Of a stretch of DNA of 64,000 nucleotides, positions 1-11,928 are shown one piece after another. The DNA lies in contig NZ_LWLE01000001.1 in the NCBI RefSeq assembly GCF_001905125.1, positions 772,880 through 836,879 of the forward strand, written 5' to 3'. The first letter of the stretch is position 1; each line of letters starts with the position of its first letter. The translations under genes were made by a program, and so were the position numbers. Source of the stretch: Streptomyces sp. TSRI0281 (GTDB taxonomy: Bacteria > Actinomycetota > Actinomycetes > Streptomycetales > Streptomycetaceae). Below the pieces are notes generated by a model that was given only the letters and a program-made list of their open reading frames with translations, was not told the DNA's origin and ran no database searches.

Positions 1-2226
<2,226 letters not shown>

Positions 2227-2318
2227 TTGTCGTCAATCCCTCTTTCGGGGGTTCGAGCCCCTCGCGTCAAAGCGAGAAATGGGGCACTTCAGCAATGGTC
2301 TGAACGGGTCCGGGGAGA

Positions 2319-2347
2319 GCCGGCCGGATCACTGGGATCCGGCCGGC
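2319..2347 (-). promoter_or_regulatory. rpoB-rpoC intercistronic hairpin
   Basis: A perfect 12-bp inverted repeat (2319-2330 and 2336-2347, loop of 5 bases) lies 7 bases beyond the rpoB stop. There is no U-tract, and rpoC must be transcribed through it. It may be a processing or stabilising structure rather than a terminator. The role is inferred. Confidence 0.5.
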
Positions 2348-2354
2348 CAACCCG

Positions 2355-5300
2355 TCAGACCTCTTCGACGCTGCTCGGCTCGCGCCGGGACAGGTCGATA
2401 CCGAGTTCCTCCGCCGCGCGGAAGACGTCCTCGTCCGTGTCACGCATCTCGATGGACATACCGTCCGAGGACAGCACCTCCACGTTGAGGCAGAGCGACT
2501 GCATTTCCTTGATGAGCACCTTGAAGGACTCAGGGATGCCCGGCTCGGGGATGTTCTCGCCCTTGACGATCGCCTCGTAGACCTTCACGCGGCCGGTCAC
2601 GTCGTCGGACTTGATCGTCAGCAGCTCCTGGAGGGCGTAAGCGGCGCCATAAGCCTCCAGCGCCCACACCTCCATCTCACCGAAGCGCTGTCCACCGAAC
2701 TGAGCCTTACCACCCAGCGGCTGCTGGGTGATCATGGAGTACGGACCGGTCGAACGGGCGTGGAGCTTGTCGTCGACCAGGTGGTGGAGCTTGAGGATGT
2801 ACATGTAGCCGACCGAGACCGGCTCGGGGAACGGCTCGCCGGAGCGGCCGTCGAACAGGTTGGCCTTGCCGGAGGGCTGGACCATCCGGTTGCCGTCGCG
2901 GTTCGGGATCGTGGACTCGAAGAGACCGGAGATCTCGTCCTCGCGGGCACCGTCGAAGACCGGGGTCGCGACGTTGGTGCCGGCGGCGACGTCGTCGGCG
3001 CCGATCGCCTTCAGCCGCTCCATCCACTCCTCGCTGCCCTCGACCTTCCAGCCCTGGCTGGCGAGCCAGCCGAGGTGGATTTCGAGGACCTGTCCCGGGT
3101 TCATTCGGGACGGGACACCCAGCGGGTTGAGGATGATGTCGACCGGGGTGCCGTCCTCCAGGAACGGCATGTCCTCGATCGGCAGGATCTTCGAGATGAC
3201 GCCCTTGTTGCCGTGACGGCCGGCGAGCTTGTCACCATCGGTGATCTTGCGCTTCTGCGCGACGTAGACGCGGACCAGCTGGTTCACGCCCGGCGGCAGC
3301 TCGTCGCCCTCTTCGCGGTCGAAGACGCGGACGCCGATGACCTTGCCGATCTCGCCGTGCGGGACCTTCAGCGAGGTGTCGCGCACCTCGCGCGCCTTCT
3401 CACCGAAGATCGCGCGGAGCAGGCGCTCCTCGGGGGTCAGCTCGGTCTCGCCCTTGGGCGTGACCTTGCCGACGAGGATGTCACCGGCGACGACCTCGGC
3501 ACCGATACGGATGATGCCGCGCTCGTCGAGGTCGGCGAGGACCTCTTCGGAGACGTTCGGGATGTCCCGGGTGATCTCCTCCGGGCCGAGCTTGGTGTCA
3601 CGGGCGTCGACCTCGTGCTCCTCGATGTGGATCGAGGAGAGGACGTCGTCCTGCACGAGGCGCTGCGACAGGATGATCGCGTCCTCGTAGTTGTGACCCT
3701 CCCAGGGCATGAACGCCACGAGGAGGTTCTTGCCGAGGGCCATCTCGCCGTTCTCGGTGGCCGGACCGTCGGCGAGAACCTGCTCGGCGATGACCCGGTC
3801 ACCCTCGGAGACGACAACCTTCTGGTTGACCGAGGTGCCCTGGTTGGAGCGCATGAACTTGGCGATGCGGTACGTGGTGTACGTGCCGTCGTCGTTCGTG
3901 ACGGTGATGTAGTCCGCGGAGACCTCCTGGACCACACCGTCCTTCTCGGCCTTGAGCACGTCACCGGCGTCGGTGGCGCAGCGGTACTCCATGCCGGTGC
4001 CGACGAGCGGGGCCTCCGACTTGATGAGCGGCACCGCCTGCCGCATCATGTTCGCGCCCATGAGGGCACGGTTGGCGTCGTCGTGCTCCAGGAAGGGAAT
4101 CATCGCGGTGGCGACGGACACCATCTGGCGCGGCGAGACGTCCATGTAGTCGACGTCCGTGCCGGGCACGTAGTCGACCTCTCCGCCACGACGGCGGACC
4201 AGGACGCGGGGCTCGGTGAAGCGCAGCTCGTCGGAGAGCGTCGCGTTCGCCTGGGCGATGACGTAACGGTCTTCCTCGTCGGCCGTGATGTAGTCGACCT
4301 CGTCGGTGACCTGACCGTCGACGACCTTGCGGTACGGCGTCTCGATGAATCCGAACGCGTTGACGCGTCCGTACGAGGCGAGCGAACCGATCAGACCGAT
4401 GTTCGGGCCTTCAGGGGTCTCGATCGGGCACATGCGTCCGTAGTGGGACGGGTGCACGTCACGGACCTCGAAGCCGGCCCGCTCACGGGACAGACCACCC
4501 GGGCCAAGAGCCGACAGACGGCGCTTGTGGGTGAGACCCGACAGCGGGTTGTTCTGGTCCATGAACTGCGACAGCTGGCTGGTGCCGAAGAACTCCTTGA
4601 TGGAGGCGACGACCGGCCGGATGTTGATCAGGGTCTGCGGCGTGATCGCCTCGACGTCCTGGGTCGTCATGCGCTCACGCACGACGCGCTCCATACGGGC
4701 CAGACCCGTACGGACCTGGTTCTGGATGAGCTCGCCGACGTTACGCAGACGACGGTTGCCGAAGTGGTCGATGTCGTCGGTCTCGACGACGATCGTCCGG
4801 CCGGACTCACCGACGGTCTCAAGCTCCCCGGCGTGCAGCTTCACCAGGTACTTGATGGTCGCGATGATGTCGTCGCTGGTGAGCACACCGGCGTCGAGCG
4901 GCTCGTCCGCGCCGAGCTTCTTGTTCACCTTGTAGCGGCCGACCTTCGCGAGGTCGTAGCGCTTCGGGTTGAAGTAGAGGTTCTCGAGCAGCGTCTGAGC
5001 GGCCTCGCGCGTGGGCGGCTCGCCCGGACGCAGCTTGCGGTAGATGTCGAGCAGCGCGTCGTCCTGGCCCTGGGTGTGGTCCTTCTCCAGGGTGGCGCGC
5101 ATGGACTCGTACTCGCCGAACTCTTCGAGGATCTGCTCGGTGGTCCAACCGAGAGCCTTGAGGAGAACGGTCACGGACTGCTTGCGCTTGCGGTCGATGC
5201 GGACACCGACCATGTCGCGCTTGTCGATCTCCATCTCCAGCCAGGCACCCCGGGACGGGATGATCTTGGCCGAGAAGATGTCCTTGTCGGACGTCTTGTC

Positions 5301-5837
5301 GATGGAGGAGTCGAAGTAGACACCCGGCGAGCGGACCAGCTGCGACACGACGACACGCTCGGTGCCGTTGATGACGAAGGTGCCCTTGTTGGTCATGAGC
5401 GGGAAGTCGCCCATGAAGACCGTCTGGGACTTGATCTCGCCGGTCTCGTTGTTGGTGAACTCGGCGGTGACGAAGAGCGGTGCGGCGAACGTGAAGTCGC
5501 GCTCCTTGCACTCGTCGATCGAGTTCTTCGGGGGCTCGAAGCGGTGGTCGCGGAACGTAAGCGACATCGACCCGGAGAAGTCCTCGATCGGCGAAATCTC
5601 CTCGAAGATCTCCTCCAGGCCGGACTTGGTGGGGACGTCTTGTCCACTGTCCAGAGCAGCCTCGACGCGAGCCTTCCAGGCGGCGTTACCGAGGAGCCAG
5701 TCAAAGCTCTCGGTCTGCAGCGCGAGGAGGTTCGGAACCTCGAGGGGCTCCTTGATCTTTGCAAAAGAGATGCGCAGCGGGGCGGTGCTGGCACCGTTGT
5801 TCGTATTCGCGGTCGAGGCGTTGCGCGAGGCGGCCAA
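2355..5837 (-). CDS. rpoB: DNA-directed RNA polymerase beta subunit
   Basis: This is the catalytic beta subunit of RNA polymerase, 1160 residues, the usual actinobacterial length. The start chosen is TTG at 5837-5835, reading (M)[14 protein letters not shown] and preceded by GGAAGGA; the frame stays open 30 bases further upstream, but the family starts here. The rifampicin-pocket segment [28 protein letters not shown] is intact with D427, H437, R440 and S442 (S. coelicolor numbering fits exactly), so no classical rifampicin-resistance change is visible. The C-terminal [12 protein letters not shown] and clamp segments are present. It has its own upstream promoter (6000-6028) and may also be reached by read-through from rplJL. 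Confidence 0.98.
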   Translation of the reverse strand: MAASRNASTANTNNGASTAPLRISFAKIKEPLEVPNLLALQTESFDWLLGNAAWKARVEAALDSGQDVPTKSGLEEIFEEISPIEDFSGSMSLTFRDHRFEPPKNSIDECKERDFTFAAPLFVTAEFTNNETGEIKSQTVFMGDFPLMTNKGTFVINGTERVVVSQLVRSPGVYFDSSIDKTSDKDIFSAKIIPSRGAWLEMEIDKRDMVGVRIDRKRKQSVTVLLKALGWTTEQILEEFGEYESMRATLEKDHTQGQDDALLDIYRKLRPGEPPTREAAQTLLENLYFNPKRYDLAKVGRYKVNKKLGADEPLDAGVLTSDDIIATIKYLVKLHAGELETVGESGRTIVVETDDIDHFGNRRLRNVGELIQNQVRTGLARMERVVRERMTTQDVEAITPQTLINIRPVVASIKEFFGTSQLSQFMDQNNPLSGLTHKRRLSALGPGGLSRERAGFEVRDVHPSHYGRMCPIETPEGPNIGLIGSLASYGRVNAFGFIETPYRKVVDGQVTDEVDYITADEEDRYVIAQANATLSDELRFTEPRVLVRRRGGEVDYVPGTDVDYMDVSPRQMVSVATAMIPFLEHDDANRALMGANMMRQAVPLIKSEAPLVGTGMEYRCATDAGDVLKAEKDGVVQEVSADYITVTNDDGTYTTYRIAKFMRSNQGTSVNQKVVVSEGDRVIAEQVLADGPATENGEMALGKNLLVAFMPWEGHNYEDAIILSQRLVQDDVLSSIHIEEHEVDARDTKLGPEEITRDIPNVSEEVLADLDERGIIRIGAEVVAGDILVGKVTPKGETELTPEERLLRAIFGEKAREVRDTSLKVPHGEIGKVIGVRVFDREEGDELPPGVNQLVRVYVAQKRKITDGDKLAGRHGNKGVISKILPIEDMPFLEDGTPVDIILNPLGVPSRMNPGQVLEIHLGWLASQGWKVEGSEEWMERLKAIGADDVAAGTNVATPVFDGAREDEISGLFESTIPNRDGNRMVQPSGKANLFDGRSGEPFPEPVSVGYMYILKLHHLVDDKLHARSTGPYSMITQQPLGGKAQFGGQRFGEMEVWALEAYGAAYALQELLTIKSDDVTGRVKVYEAIVKGENIPEPGIPESFKVLIKEMQSLCLNVEVLSSDGMSIEMRDTDEDVFRAAEELGIDLSRREPSSVEEV

Positions 5838-5999
5838 GAGGGGGTCCTTCCGAGGGCTCGGACTCACTACGCGCGTACCGGTCCCAAGTTGGACACAAAG
5901 ACAGATATCCCAGGTAAGGGAGGATCAGTCATCGATGCTCAAGCGTGGGCATGCCCCTGGTGACGGGCAGGAGGCAGCTAACAGGCAGCGCAAAGGGTC

Positions 6000-6028
6000 A
6001 GTGTAGCCAAACGCCACACTGATGTCCA
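6000..6028 (-). promoter_or_regulatory. predicted rpoB promoter (HrdB-type)
   Basis: On the minus strand the -35 TGGACA (6028-6023) and -10 TACACT (6005-6000) are separated by exactly 17 bases. Transcription would begin near 5993, about 155 bases before the TTG start of rpoB. This is a close match to the vegetative consensus, but it is a prediction from sequence only. Confidence 0.65.
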
Positions 6029-6174
6029 GTCGGGGTTCTCAGAGACCCGCGTTGCTCTCAACAGCTGTTCTCAACACCTATGCCTAGTCCTTGCGCGGGG
6101 TGCGCTCTTCTTTACTGCCCTCTTCACACTCGATCCATGCCTCGGATTCGGATCGATGTGATGACGCGCCCCTG

Positions 6175-6203
6175 AGAATTGCGCGCCTCGTGCGGTTCGT
6201 CAA
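6175..6203 (-). promoter_or_regulatory. second promoter candidate upstream of rpoB
   Basis: TTGACG (6203-6198) and AATTCT (6180-6175) lie 17 bases apart on the minus strand, just downstream of the post-rplL hairpin. The -10 is weaker than that of the candidate at 6000-6028. Confidence 0.35.
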
Positions 6204-6342
6204 GGCCTACAAGCCGGGACAGACTCCCGGCGATCCTCTCCAGCCGCCCCTGGACGCCGTAGGAGGCCCCCTGAGAGGCGCACGGCGAAGATCACCATAC
6301 TCGCCACCGCCGGAAGAGCAAGGCACCCGCCACGGGCACGCC

Positions 6343-6376
6343 AAAGGGCGACCACCCGGATGGGTGATCGCCCTTT
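6343..6376 (-). terminator. strong hairpin after rplL (terminator or attenuator of the rplJL-rpoBC unit)
   Basis: Two 15-base arms (6343-6357 and 6362-6376) close a 4-base loop. The single irregular pair is C.A on the plus strand but U.G on the minus strand, so the structure is fully paired only in minus-strand RNA, supporting a role in rplL/rpoB transcripts. It ends with UUU only, so termination may be partial, letting some polymerase reach rpoB. Confidence 0.7.
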
Positions 6377-6437
6377 GCGATGTGACATCCCCGCCTTGCG
6401 GCAGAGACGGTCCTGAGGAGTCAGATGACTCGCAGGG

Positions 6438-6821
6438 TCACTTGACCTCGACGGAAGCGCCGGCGGCCTTGAGGGACTCGGCAGCCTTCTCGGCGACCTC
6501 CTTGGCGACCTTCTCGAGGACCGGCTTCGGGGTGCCGTCGACGAGGTCCTTGGCCTCCTTGAGACCCAGCGAGGTCAGCTCACGCACGACCTTGATGACC
6601 TGGATCTTCTTCTCGCCGGCGCCGGTGAGGACGACGTCGAACTCGTCCTGCTCCTCCGGGGCGTCCGCGGCGGCGGCAGCGCCACCGGCGGCGGCGACGG
6701 CGACCGGGGCGGCAGCCTTGACGTCGAACTTCTCCTCGAAGGCCTTGACGAAGTCAGCGAGCTCGATGAGGGTCAGGTTCTCGAACTGCGCGAGCAGGTC
6801 GTCCTGGGACAGCTTCGCCAT
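6438..6821 (-). CDS. rplL: 50S ribosomal protein L7/L12
   Basis: This is the ribosomal stalk protein that recruits translation factors; several copies bind L10. It has 127 residues: an N-terminal dimerisation helix ([16 protein letters not shown]), an alanine-rich hinge at about 35-55, and a C-terminal domain with the factor-binding helix ([24 protein letters not shown]). It lies 85 bases downstream of rplJ, its usual operon partner, and is followed by the hairpin at 6343-6376. Nothing is unusual. Confidence 0.97.
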   Translation of the reverse strand: MAKLSQDDLLAQFENLTLIELADFVKAFEEKFDVKAAAPVAVAAAGGAAAAADAPEEQDEFDVVLTGAGEKKIQVIKVVRELTSLGLKEAKDLVDGTPKPVLEKVAKEVAEKAAESLKAAGASVEVK

Positions 6822-6906
6822 GATGGCGTCCTTCCACTAAGTCGGCAGGTGCCGGGTGTATATGAAGGCGGGCGTACGGGCCCGCTGCGAGCCGTGGAGC
6901 GGAGGG

Positions 6907-7467
6907 TTACTCCGCCACCTCGGCGTCGGCGGGAGCCGGCGTACCGGCACCGCCCTGCTCGACCTTGGCGCGAAGGGCGTCCGCGGTGCGGACGAACTCC
7001 GACAGCGGGGCCTGGAACGTCGCCGCGGCCTTGGCCATCGACGCCTTGATTCCACCGGCCACCTTGGCGAGCAGAACCTCGCGGGACTCAAGGTCCGCGA
7101 GCTTCTTGAACTCATCGGCGGACAGCGCCTTACCGTCAAGGACACCGCCCTTGATGATGAGGTTGGGGTTGTCCTTGGCGAAGTCACGAAGACCCTTCGC
7201 CGACTCCACCGGGTCACCGGTGACGAAGGCAACCGCCGTCGGACCCGAGAACAGGTCGTCCAGCGTGTTGATCCCGGCCTCGTTGGCCGCAATCTTGGTC
7301 AGCGTGTTCTTCACCACGGCGTACTGGGCGTTCTCACCGAGCGAACGGCGCAGCTCCTTGAGCTGTGCCACGGTGAGACCCCGGTACTCGGTCAGCACGG
7401 CGGCGTTCGAGCTGCGGAACTGGTCCGTCAGCTCGGCTACCGCGGCAGCCTTGTCGGGCCTTGCCAT
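6907..7467 (-). CDS. rplJ: 50S ribosomal protein L10
   Basis: L10 forms the base of the ribosomal stalk and usually represses its own operon by binding its mRNA leader. It has 186 residues beginning [18 protein letters not shown] at ATG 7467-7465, preceded by a strong GGAAGGAGG ribosome binding site. The frame is open further upstream, but that extension covers the RNA leader and is not coding. The motif [18 protein letters not shown] and the C-terminal helix that binds L12 dimers are recognisable. It is in an operon with rplL. Confidence 0.97.
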   Translation of the reverse strand: MARPDKAAAVAELTDQFRSSNAAVLTEYRGLTVAQLKELRRSLGENAQYAVVKNTLTKIAANEAGINTLDDLFSGPTAVAFVTGDPVESAKGLRDFAKDNPNLIIKGGVLDGKALSADEFKKLADLESREVLLAKVAGGIKASMAKAAATFQAPLSEFVRTADALRAKVEQGGAGTPAPADAEVAE

Positions 7468-7510
7468 GAGCGTCGGCCTCCTTCCGGGTGATGAGGACCG
7501 CTCAGAAGGT

Positions 7511-7573
7511 GCCGTAAAAGACGAAACGCCCCAGCACAAGTGCCAGGGCGCAGCTCGACCGGACAGAGTCCGG
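7511..7573 (-). promoter_or_regulatory. rplJ mRNA leader with attenuator-like hairpin (L10 leader candidate)
   Basis: On the minus strand a 6-bp hairpin (7559-7573) is followed by an 11-bp hairpin (7527-7550, two G.U pairs). Directly after it comes the U-rich run UUUCGUCUUUU (7526-7516). A hairpin plus U-tract about 45-60 bases before the rplJ start is what a transcription attenuator would look like. L10-responsive leaders of this operon are known in Gram-positive bacteria; assigning this one to that family is inference. Confidence 0.6.
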
Positions 7574-7682
7574 GAGCTTTCCACAGTCACCTGCGCAGGT
7601 CGTCCGTTCTCAGCGGATCCTTCGGTCACTGCTCCCTCTTGCGAGAGCACAGCGACGACCAGCGGTCTTTGGCTTCTTCTGG

Positions 7683-7712
7683 AGAGTACGCGACCGGAGC
7701 CGCGTCGGGCAA
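7683..7712 (-). promoter_or_regulatory. predicted rplJL promoter
   Basis: TTGCCC (7712-7707) and TACTCT (7688-7683) are spaced by 18 bases on the minus strand. It would give a leader of roughly 210 bases that includes the attenuator-like hairpins. Confidence 0.45.
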
Positions 7713-7743
7713 ATCCGTCCCGGATCGGGTGGGTGCGTGAGGT

Positions 7744-8673
7744 TTAGGACGCGCCCGCGCCCGCACCTGCGGCGGCGCCCTGCTGCTGCTTCAGGATGTC
7801 CGCGAAGTCGGCCGTGTCGGCGGCCGGGGGCTTCTCCACCGCGACCGCGGTGCCGTAGTCGCTGTAGTAGACCGTCGTGTTGAGCTCGCCGGTCTTCATC
7901 TGGCCACGCTCGGTCTTCTTCACCAGCAGGTCGTTCTTGTCGACCCAGATGTCCACGGTCTCCGTGGTGATGCCGGCCTGGTCGAGCTGCTTCTTGAGCG
8001 CCGCGAGCTGTGCTTCGTCCAGGGCGCCGTTCTTCGCGGTCAGCTCCGCCACGTCGACCGTGCCGGAGTAGTGCGTCGTGGGCACCCCCCGTACGTCCTC
8101 CTGGCCGACCTTCTTCACGTCGCCGGAGGCCAGCAGCGCCTTCACGCCCTGCTCGGGGGTGCTGCTCTCCATCTGGTCCTTCATCACCCCGCCGGAGGCC
8201 CCGGACAGCTCGGCGAGGTCCTTGTAGGCGTACCGGACCCAGTGCTTGCCGCCGATGTTGGCGGCGAAGGCGTCGCCCATGTTGGCGTAGTACTCGTCCT
8301 TGAGGTACCGGGCCTCCATCGAGCCGTCGCCACCGGACTTCTTCAGGGCATCGCCCATCGTGCCCCCGGTGTACGTGATCTTCAGGGAGCCCGTGAGCCC
8401 TTTGCTCCAGTCGATGACACCGCTCTGCGTCATCGACATGTTGGTGCCCATCACGGTGGTGCCCTCGACCTTGGCCGACTTGGCCCCGCCGGTCTTCTCC
8501 TGCACCTGGCGCAGCGCGGCGACCTGCTCGCCCTTCACCACGCCGCCCGCGCGCGTCCCGTCCTTGCCGGTGCCTCCGGCGTCGTCGGAACCGCTGCACG
8601 CCGCCACCGAGGTCAGCGCCGCCACCGACGCGAAGGCCACGCACACCCGCCGTACAGTCCTGGTCGTCGTCAT
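7744..8673 (-). CDS. putative secreted lipoprotein of unknown function
   Basis: This 309-residue protein starts MTTTRTVRRVCVAFASVAALTSVAAC, a signal peptide with a lipobox (SVAAC) that predicts lipid attachment at Cys26 and anchoring outside the membrane. The rest is a soluble domain with alternating strands, resembling the LppX/LprG-type lipoprotein fold (my impression; no catalytic motif). Its C-terminus is Ala/Gly-rich. It sits between the L11-L1 and L10-L12 ribosomal units on the same strand, a position Streptomyces keeps. The ribosomal neighbours say little about its job. Confidence 0.85.
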   Translation of the reverse strand: MTTTRTVRRVCVAFASVAALTSVAACSGSDDAGGTGKDGTRAGGVVKGEQVAALRQVQEKTGGAKSAKVEGTTVMGTNMSMTQSGVIDWSKGLTGSLKITYTGGTMGDALKKSGGDGSMEARYLKDEYYANMGDAFAANIGGKHWVRYAYKDLAELSGASGGVMKDQMESSTPEQGVKALLASGDVKKVGQEDVRGVPTTHYSGTVDVAELTAKNGALDEAQLAALKKQLDQAGITTETVDIWVDKNDLLVKKTERGQMKTGELNTTVYYSDYGTAVAVEKPPAADTADFADILKQQQGAAAGAGAGAS

Positions 8674-8767
8674 CTACCGCTCCACCCCTCGCTTCGTCCT
8701 GTCGTCCCACACTGGCACAGGGGACCGACAGTTACGCGTACTACCGGACGCATCCTTCGGAAACGAG

Positions 8768-8804
8768 GACGGGCCCCGCACCTCGAAAGGTTGCGGGGCC
8801 CGTC
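8768..8804 (-). terminator. terminator after rplA
   Basis: Inverted repeat with 13-base GC-rich arms (8768-8780, 8792-8804) about 44 bases beyond the rplA stop. In the minus-strand RNA it is followed by CUCGUUUCC, a weak U-tract. Confidence 0.7.
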
Positions 8805-8847
8805 ACAAAGCACGCGTGTGACGCGACTGCCTGGTGAGCGCGGTGGC

Positions 8848-9570
8848 TCAGACGGCGGCCGGGTCCTCCTCGACGAGGAGGTTGCGGGTGCGGTTGGAGT
8901 CCAGCGGGATGCCGGGGCCCATCGTGGTGGCCAGCGTGGCCTTCTTGATGTAGCGGCCCTTGGCGGCGGACGGCTTCAGACGGAGGATCTCGTCCAGCGC
9001 CGCTGCGTAGTTCTCCACCAGCTTGGTCTCGTCGAAGGAGACCTTTCCGATGATGAAGTGCAGGTTCGAGTGCTTGTCGACGCGGAACTCGATCTTGCCG
9101 CCCTTGATGTCGTTGACAGCCTTCACGACATCGGGGGTGACGGTGCCCGTCTTCGGGTTCGGCATCAGACCACGCGGACCGAGCACGCGGCCGAGGCGGC
9201 CGACCTTGCCCATGAGGTCCGGAGTGGCGACGACGGCGTCGAAGTCCAGACGGCCCTTCGCCACCTCGTCGATGAGCTCGTCGGAGCCGACGATGTCGGC
9301 GCCCGCGGCTTCCGCGGCCGCAGCACGGTCACCGGTCGCGAAGACCAGGACCCGGGCGGTCTTGCCGGTGCCGTGCGGCAGGTTCACGGTGCCACGGACC
9401 ATCTGGTCGGCCTTGCGAGGGTCGACACCCAGGCTGAACGCGACCTCGACGGTGCTGTCGAACTTGGTGGCGGAGGTCTCCTTGGCGATACGGACGGCCT
9501 CGAGGGGGGCGTAGTTGCGCTCCCGGTCGATCTTCGCGTCCGCAGCGCGGAGGGTCTTGCTGCGCTTCAC
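8848..9570 (-). CDS. rplA: 50S ribosomal protein L1
   Basis: This is the large-subunit protein of the L1 stalk that moves E-site tRNA, and in many bacteria a translational repressor of the L11-L1 operon. It has 240 residues starting [15 protein letters not shown]. The signature around [20 protein letters not shown] is clear. It follows rplK after 80 bases on the same strand and is followed by a terminator hairpin, so rplK-rplA form one unit. Confidence 0.97.
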   Translation of the reverse strand: MKRSKTLRAADAKIDRERNYAPLEAVRIAKETSATKFDSTVEVAFSLGVDPRKADQMVRGTVNLPHGTGKTARVLVFATGDRAAAAEAAGADIVGSDELIDEVAKGRLDFDAVVATPDLMGKVGRLGRVLGPRGLMPNPKTGTVTPDVVKAVNDIKGGKIEFRVDKHSNLHFIIGKVSFDETKLVENYAAALDEILRLKPSAAKGRYIKKATLATTMGPGIPLDSNRTRNLLVEEDPAAV

Positions 9571-9650
9571 TTCTACTCCTGTGGTTTCAGGGTGTGGAGT
9601 CGTGGTGCGGACCAGCGCTTGGTCCTACCACTGAGGGCTACGGGGCTGAA

Positions 9651-10085
9651 TCAGCCTTCGACCGTGATGCCCATGGAACGGGCGGTGCCAGCGATGATCT
9701 TCGACGCGGCGTCGAGGTCATTGGCGTTCAGGTCGGGGAGCTTCGTCGTGGCGATCTCGCGGACCTGGGCAGCCGTGAGCTTGGCAACCTTGGTCTTGTG
9801 CGGCTCGCCGGAGCCCTTGTCCACACCTGCGGCCTTGAGGATCAGCTTGGCGGCCGGCGGAGTCTTGGTGATGAAGGTGAAGGAGCGGTCGTCGTAGACC
9901 GTGATCTCCACCGGCACGACCATGCCACGCTGCGACTCGGTCGCGGCGTTGTAGGCCTTGCAGAACTCCATGATGTTGACGCCGTGCTGACCCAGTGCGG
10001 GGCCGACCGGCGGCGCCGGGTTGGCCGCACCGGCGTTGATCTGGAGCTTGATAAGCCCCGTGACCTTCTTCTTCTTGGGAGGCAT
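9651..10085 (-). CDS. rplK: 50S ribosomal protein L11
   Basis: L11 is part of the GTPase-associated centre. It is needed for RelA-dependent ppGpp synthesis and is the target of thiopeptides such as thiostrepton. It has 144 residues from ATG 10085 ([19 protein letters not shown]). The proline-rich N-terminal motif [19 protein letters not shown] is intact. A long fused frame with the nusG region is only an overlapping frame. It is separated from nusG by a terminator at 10187-10230; I see no clear rplK promoter in the 100 bases after it. Confidence 0.97.
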
Positions 10086-10180
10086 TGCTCTCTCCGGGTC
10101 CAGTTGAGAGTTTTTCGCCGCCAGTCCGGTCATCCGGATGGAGGCATACCGCACAACGATAACGGGTATAGCTGCGCGAC

Positions 10181-10230
10181 CAAAAACCGAGCAGGTCAGA
10201 CGGGCTGCGAAGCCTGTCTGACCTGCTCGG
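10181..10230 (-). terminator. terminator after nusG
   Basis: Nearly perfect 19-bp stem (10187-10205 with 10212-10230), followed on the minus strand by UUUUUGG. It lies 31 bases beyond the nusG stop and should separate secE-nusG from rplK-rplA transcription. Confidence 0.8.
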
Positions 10231-10261
10231 TAGGCATGTGTCCAGAAACCGGCGGGAGGTG

Positions 10262-11179
10262 CTAGTTCTTCTGGATCTGGTCGAAGCTGAGCTCGACCGG
10301 GGTCTCGCGACCGAAGATCTCGACCAGGCCCTTGACCTTCTTCGAGTCGGCGTTGATCTCGTTGATCGTCGCCTGGAGCGTCGCGAACGGGCCGTCGGTG
10401 ACGGTGACCGAGTCCCCGACCTCGAAGTCCAGCACCTGGACCTCGACCTTGCGGGACGGAGCCGGCTTGCCCTCGGCCTCGGCCGCCTCGCGGGCCGCCT
10501 TCTCCTCGGCCTCGGGGGCGAGCATCTTGACGATCTCGTCCAGGGTCAGCGGGTACGGGTCGTAGGCGTTGCCCACGAAGCCGGTGACGCCGGGCGTGTT
10601 GCGGACAACACCCCAGGACTCGTTCGTCAGGTCCATGCGGACCAGGACGTAACCCGGGAGCTTGTTCTGGCGGACGTTCTTGCGCTCGCCGTTCTTGATC
10701 TGGACGATCTCTTCCTCGGGCACTTCGGCCTGGTAGATGAAGTCCTCGACGTTGAGCGAGACGGCGCGCTGCTCCAGGTTGGCCTTCACGCGCTTTTCGT
10801 AACCGGCGTACGTGTGGATGACGTACCACTCGCCGGGAAGACCGCGAAGCTCGTCGCGCAGGGCGGTGACGGGGTCGACGGGGGCGGCCGGCTCGGCCTC
10901 TTCCTCGTCGGCGCTCTCGTCGTCGGCAGCCTCGGCGTCGTCGCTTTCGGCGCCATCGCTCTCGGCGTCCTCGTCGGAGGAAGCCTCGACCTCGTCGGAC
11001 TCCTCCGACTCGGCGTGCACGGCAGCCTGCTCGGCGGGCTCGCCCGCAGCTTCATCAGCAGCTTCGGCCTGGTCCGGCTCCACAGAATCCGCCGCCTCAA
11101 CGATGTCGAGCTCGTCCTCGGCGGACTCGAAGGCGCCAGCCTCGGGCTCGACGGCGTCGTTCAGGTTCGGGTCAGACAC
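10262..11179 (-). CDS. nusG: transcription termination/antitermination factor NusG
   Basis: NusG binds RNA polymerase and links it to Rho or the ribosome. It has 305 residues from GTG 11179-11177 ([14 protein letters not shown]). The first ~120 residues are a very acidic Glu/Asp/Ala extension typical of Streptomyces NusG. Then come the NGN domain ([22 protein letters not shown]) and, near the C-terminus, the KOW motif ([13 protein letters not shown]). An insert [20 protein letters not shown] separates the two domains. It is paired with secE immediately upstream, the conserved secE-nusG order. Confidence 0.96.
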   Translation of the reverse strand: MSDPNLNDAVEPEAGAFESAEDELDIVEAADSVEPDQAEAADEAAGEPAEQAAVHAESEESDEVEASSDEDAESDGAESDDAEAADDESADEEEAEPAAPVDPVTALRDELRGLPGEWYVIHTYAGYEKRVKANLEQRAVSLNVEDFIYQAEVPEEEIVQIKNGERKNVRQNKLPGYVLVRMDLTNESWGVVRNTPGVTGFVGNAYDPYPLTLDEIVKMLAPEAEEKAAREAAEAEGKPAPSRKVEVQVLDFEVGDSVTVTDGPFATLQATINEINADSKKVKGLVEIFGRETPVELSFDQIQKN

Positions 11180-11252
11180 GATGGCTGCTTCTTCCTGGAT
11201 ACAAATGGGTGGAACATGCGAAAGGGGCGCCCTGTCGGACGCCTCCCGCAGA

Positions 11253-11537
11253 TCAGCCGAAAACGTACTTGATGACCCGCGCGAATCCCGTGTCAATCAC
11301 GGTAACAAGACCAATCATGACAACGACGAACACAATCACCACTGCGGTGTACGTGGTCAGCTGGTTACGAGTCGGCCAAACGACCTTGCGCAACTCTGCG
11401 ACGATCTGGCGGTAGAACAGCGCGAGGCGCCCCAGAGGGCCCTTCTTGCCGCGCTTGCCGCCCTTCCGAGCCTTCTTCGACTCGGGGACTTCATCCTCGG
11501 CATCAGGCATGTCGATGGAGCCCACGGCGTCCGTCAC
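11253..11537 (-). CDS. secE: preprotein translocase subunit SecE
   Basis: SecE is the small essential clamp of the SecYEG channel. It has 94 residues from GTG 11537-11535 ([17 protein letters not shown]); AGGTGAG lies 5 bases upstream. A charged Lys/Arg-rich N-terminus leads into the amphipathic motif [18 protein letters not shown] and one transmembrane segment ([21 protein letters not shown]). Single-helix SecE is normal for this group. It is followed by nusG after 73 bases. Confidence 0.95.
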   Translation of the reverse strand: MTDAVGSIDMPDAEDEVPESKKARKGGKRGKKGPLGRLALFYRQIVAELRKVVWPTRNQLTTYTAVVIVFVVVMIGLVTVIDTGFARVIKYVFG

Positions 11538-11643
11538 GCTACTCACCTGATTCCGGGTCGTGGCCGTGCCGCGCCCGGTGGAGCCGCACGGCTGTGCAAT
11601 GAAGTACGTACATGCGCACACATCCTGGCGAAGGAGTGTGTAG

Positions 11644-11716
11644 CAGGGCCGGAGGGACTTGAACCCCCAACCGCTGGTTTTGGAGACCAGTGCTCTACCA
11701 ATTGAGCTACGACCCT
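11644..11716 (-). tRNA. tRNA-Trp (CCA)
   Basis: A complete cloverleaf can be drawn on the minus strand: acceptor AGGGTCG/CGGCCCT with one G.U, D arm with GGTAGAGC, anticodon stem CTGGT/ACCAG with loop CTCCAAA (anticodon CCA), T arm with GGTTCAAGTCC. Discriminator base is G and the 3' CCA is not encoded. It lies directly upstream of secE, a conserved actinobacterial position. Confidence 0.97.
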
Positions 11717-11928
11717 TTGTGGTTTCCACCAACCTACCGCATCCTCCCCGGTGCTCGGGTGCGGGAACAGTGCGGCTGGTGAAGGCCAACGACAGGTGAG
11801 TGTACGTGCTCGGGGCCCTCGCGTCGAACAGACAGGAACCGACCGGTCCTGTCCGCATGCTGTCCAGGTCCTGTCCGGTCCCTGAAACCCCTGTGCCGAC
11901 GGCAATTCCTGTCTGGGACCATGGGGGC

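Larger units (their letters stand above)
5838..6437 (-). other. 600-base rplL-rpoB intergenic region (rpoB leader)
   Basis: I see no gene here. It holds the hairpin at 6343-6376, two promoter candidates for rpoB (6000-6028 and 6175-6203), and a roughly 150-base untranslated leader. Around 6055-6075 the direct repeat TCTCAACA flanks a CAGCTG palindrome, with no known meaning. Confidence 0.7.

Noticed and set aside
4500..4570. Rifampicin-resistance mutation in rpoB
   Set aside because: D427, H437, R440 and S442 are all the sensitive-type residues.
2760..5963. 1067-codon open frame on the plus strand opposite rpoB
   Set aside because: It is the antisense of rpoB, open only because GC-rich genes rarely create stops in that frame; composition is Val/Asp/Leu/Arg-rich, with no family resemblance.
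9651..10829. Apparent fusion of a nusG-overlapping frame with L11
   Set aside because: The N-terminal part is nusG read in the wrong frame; L11 has its own ATG at 10085 and a terminator lies between.
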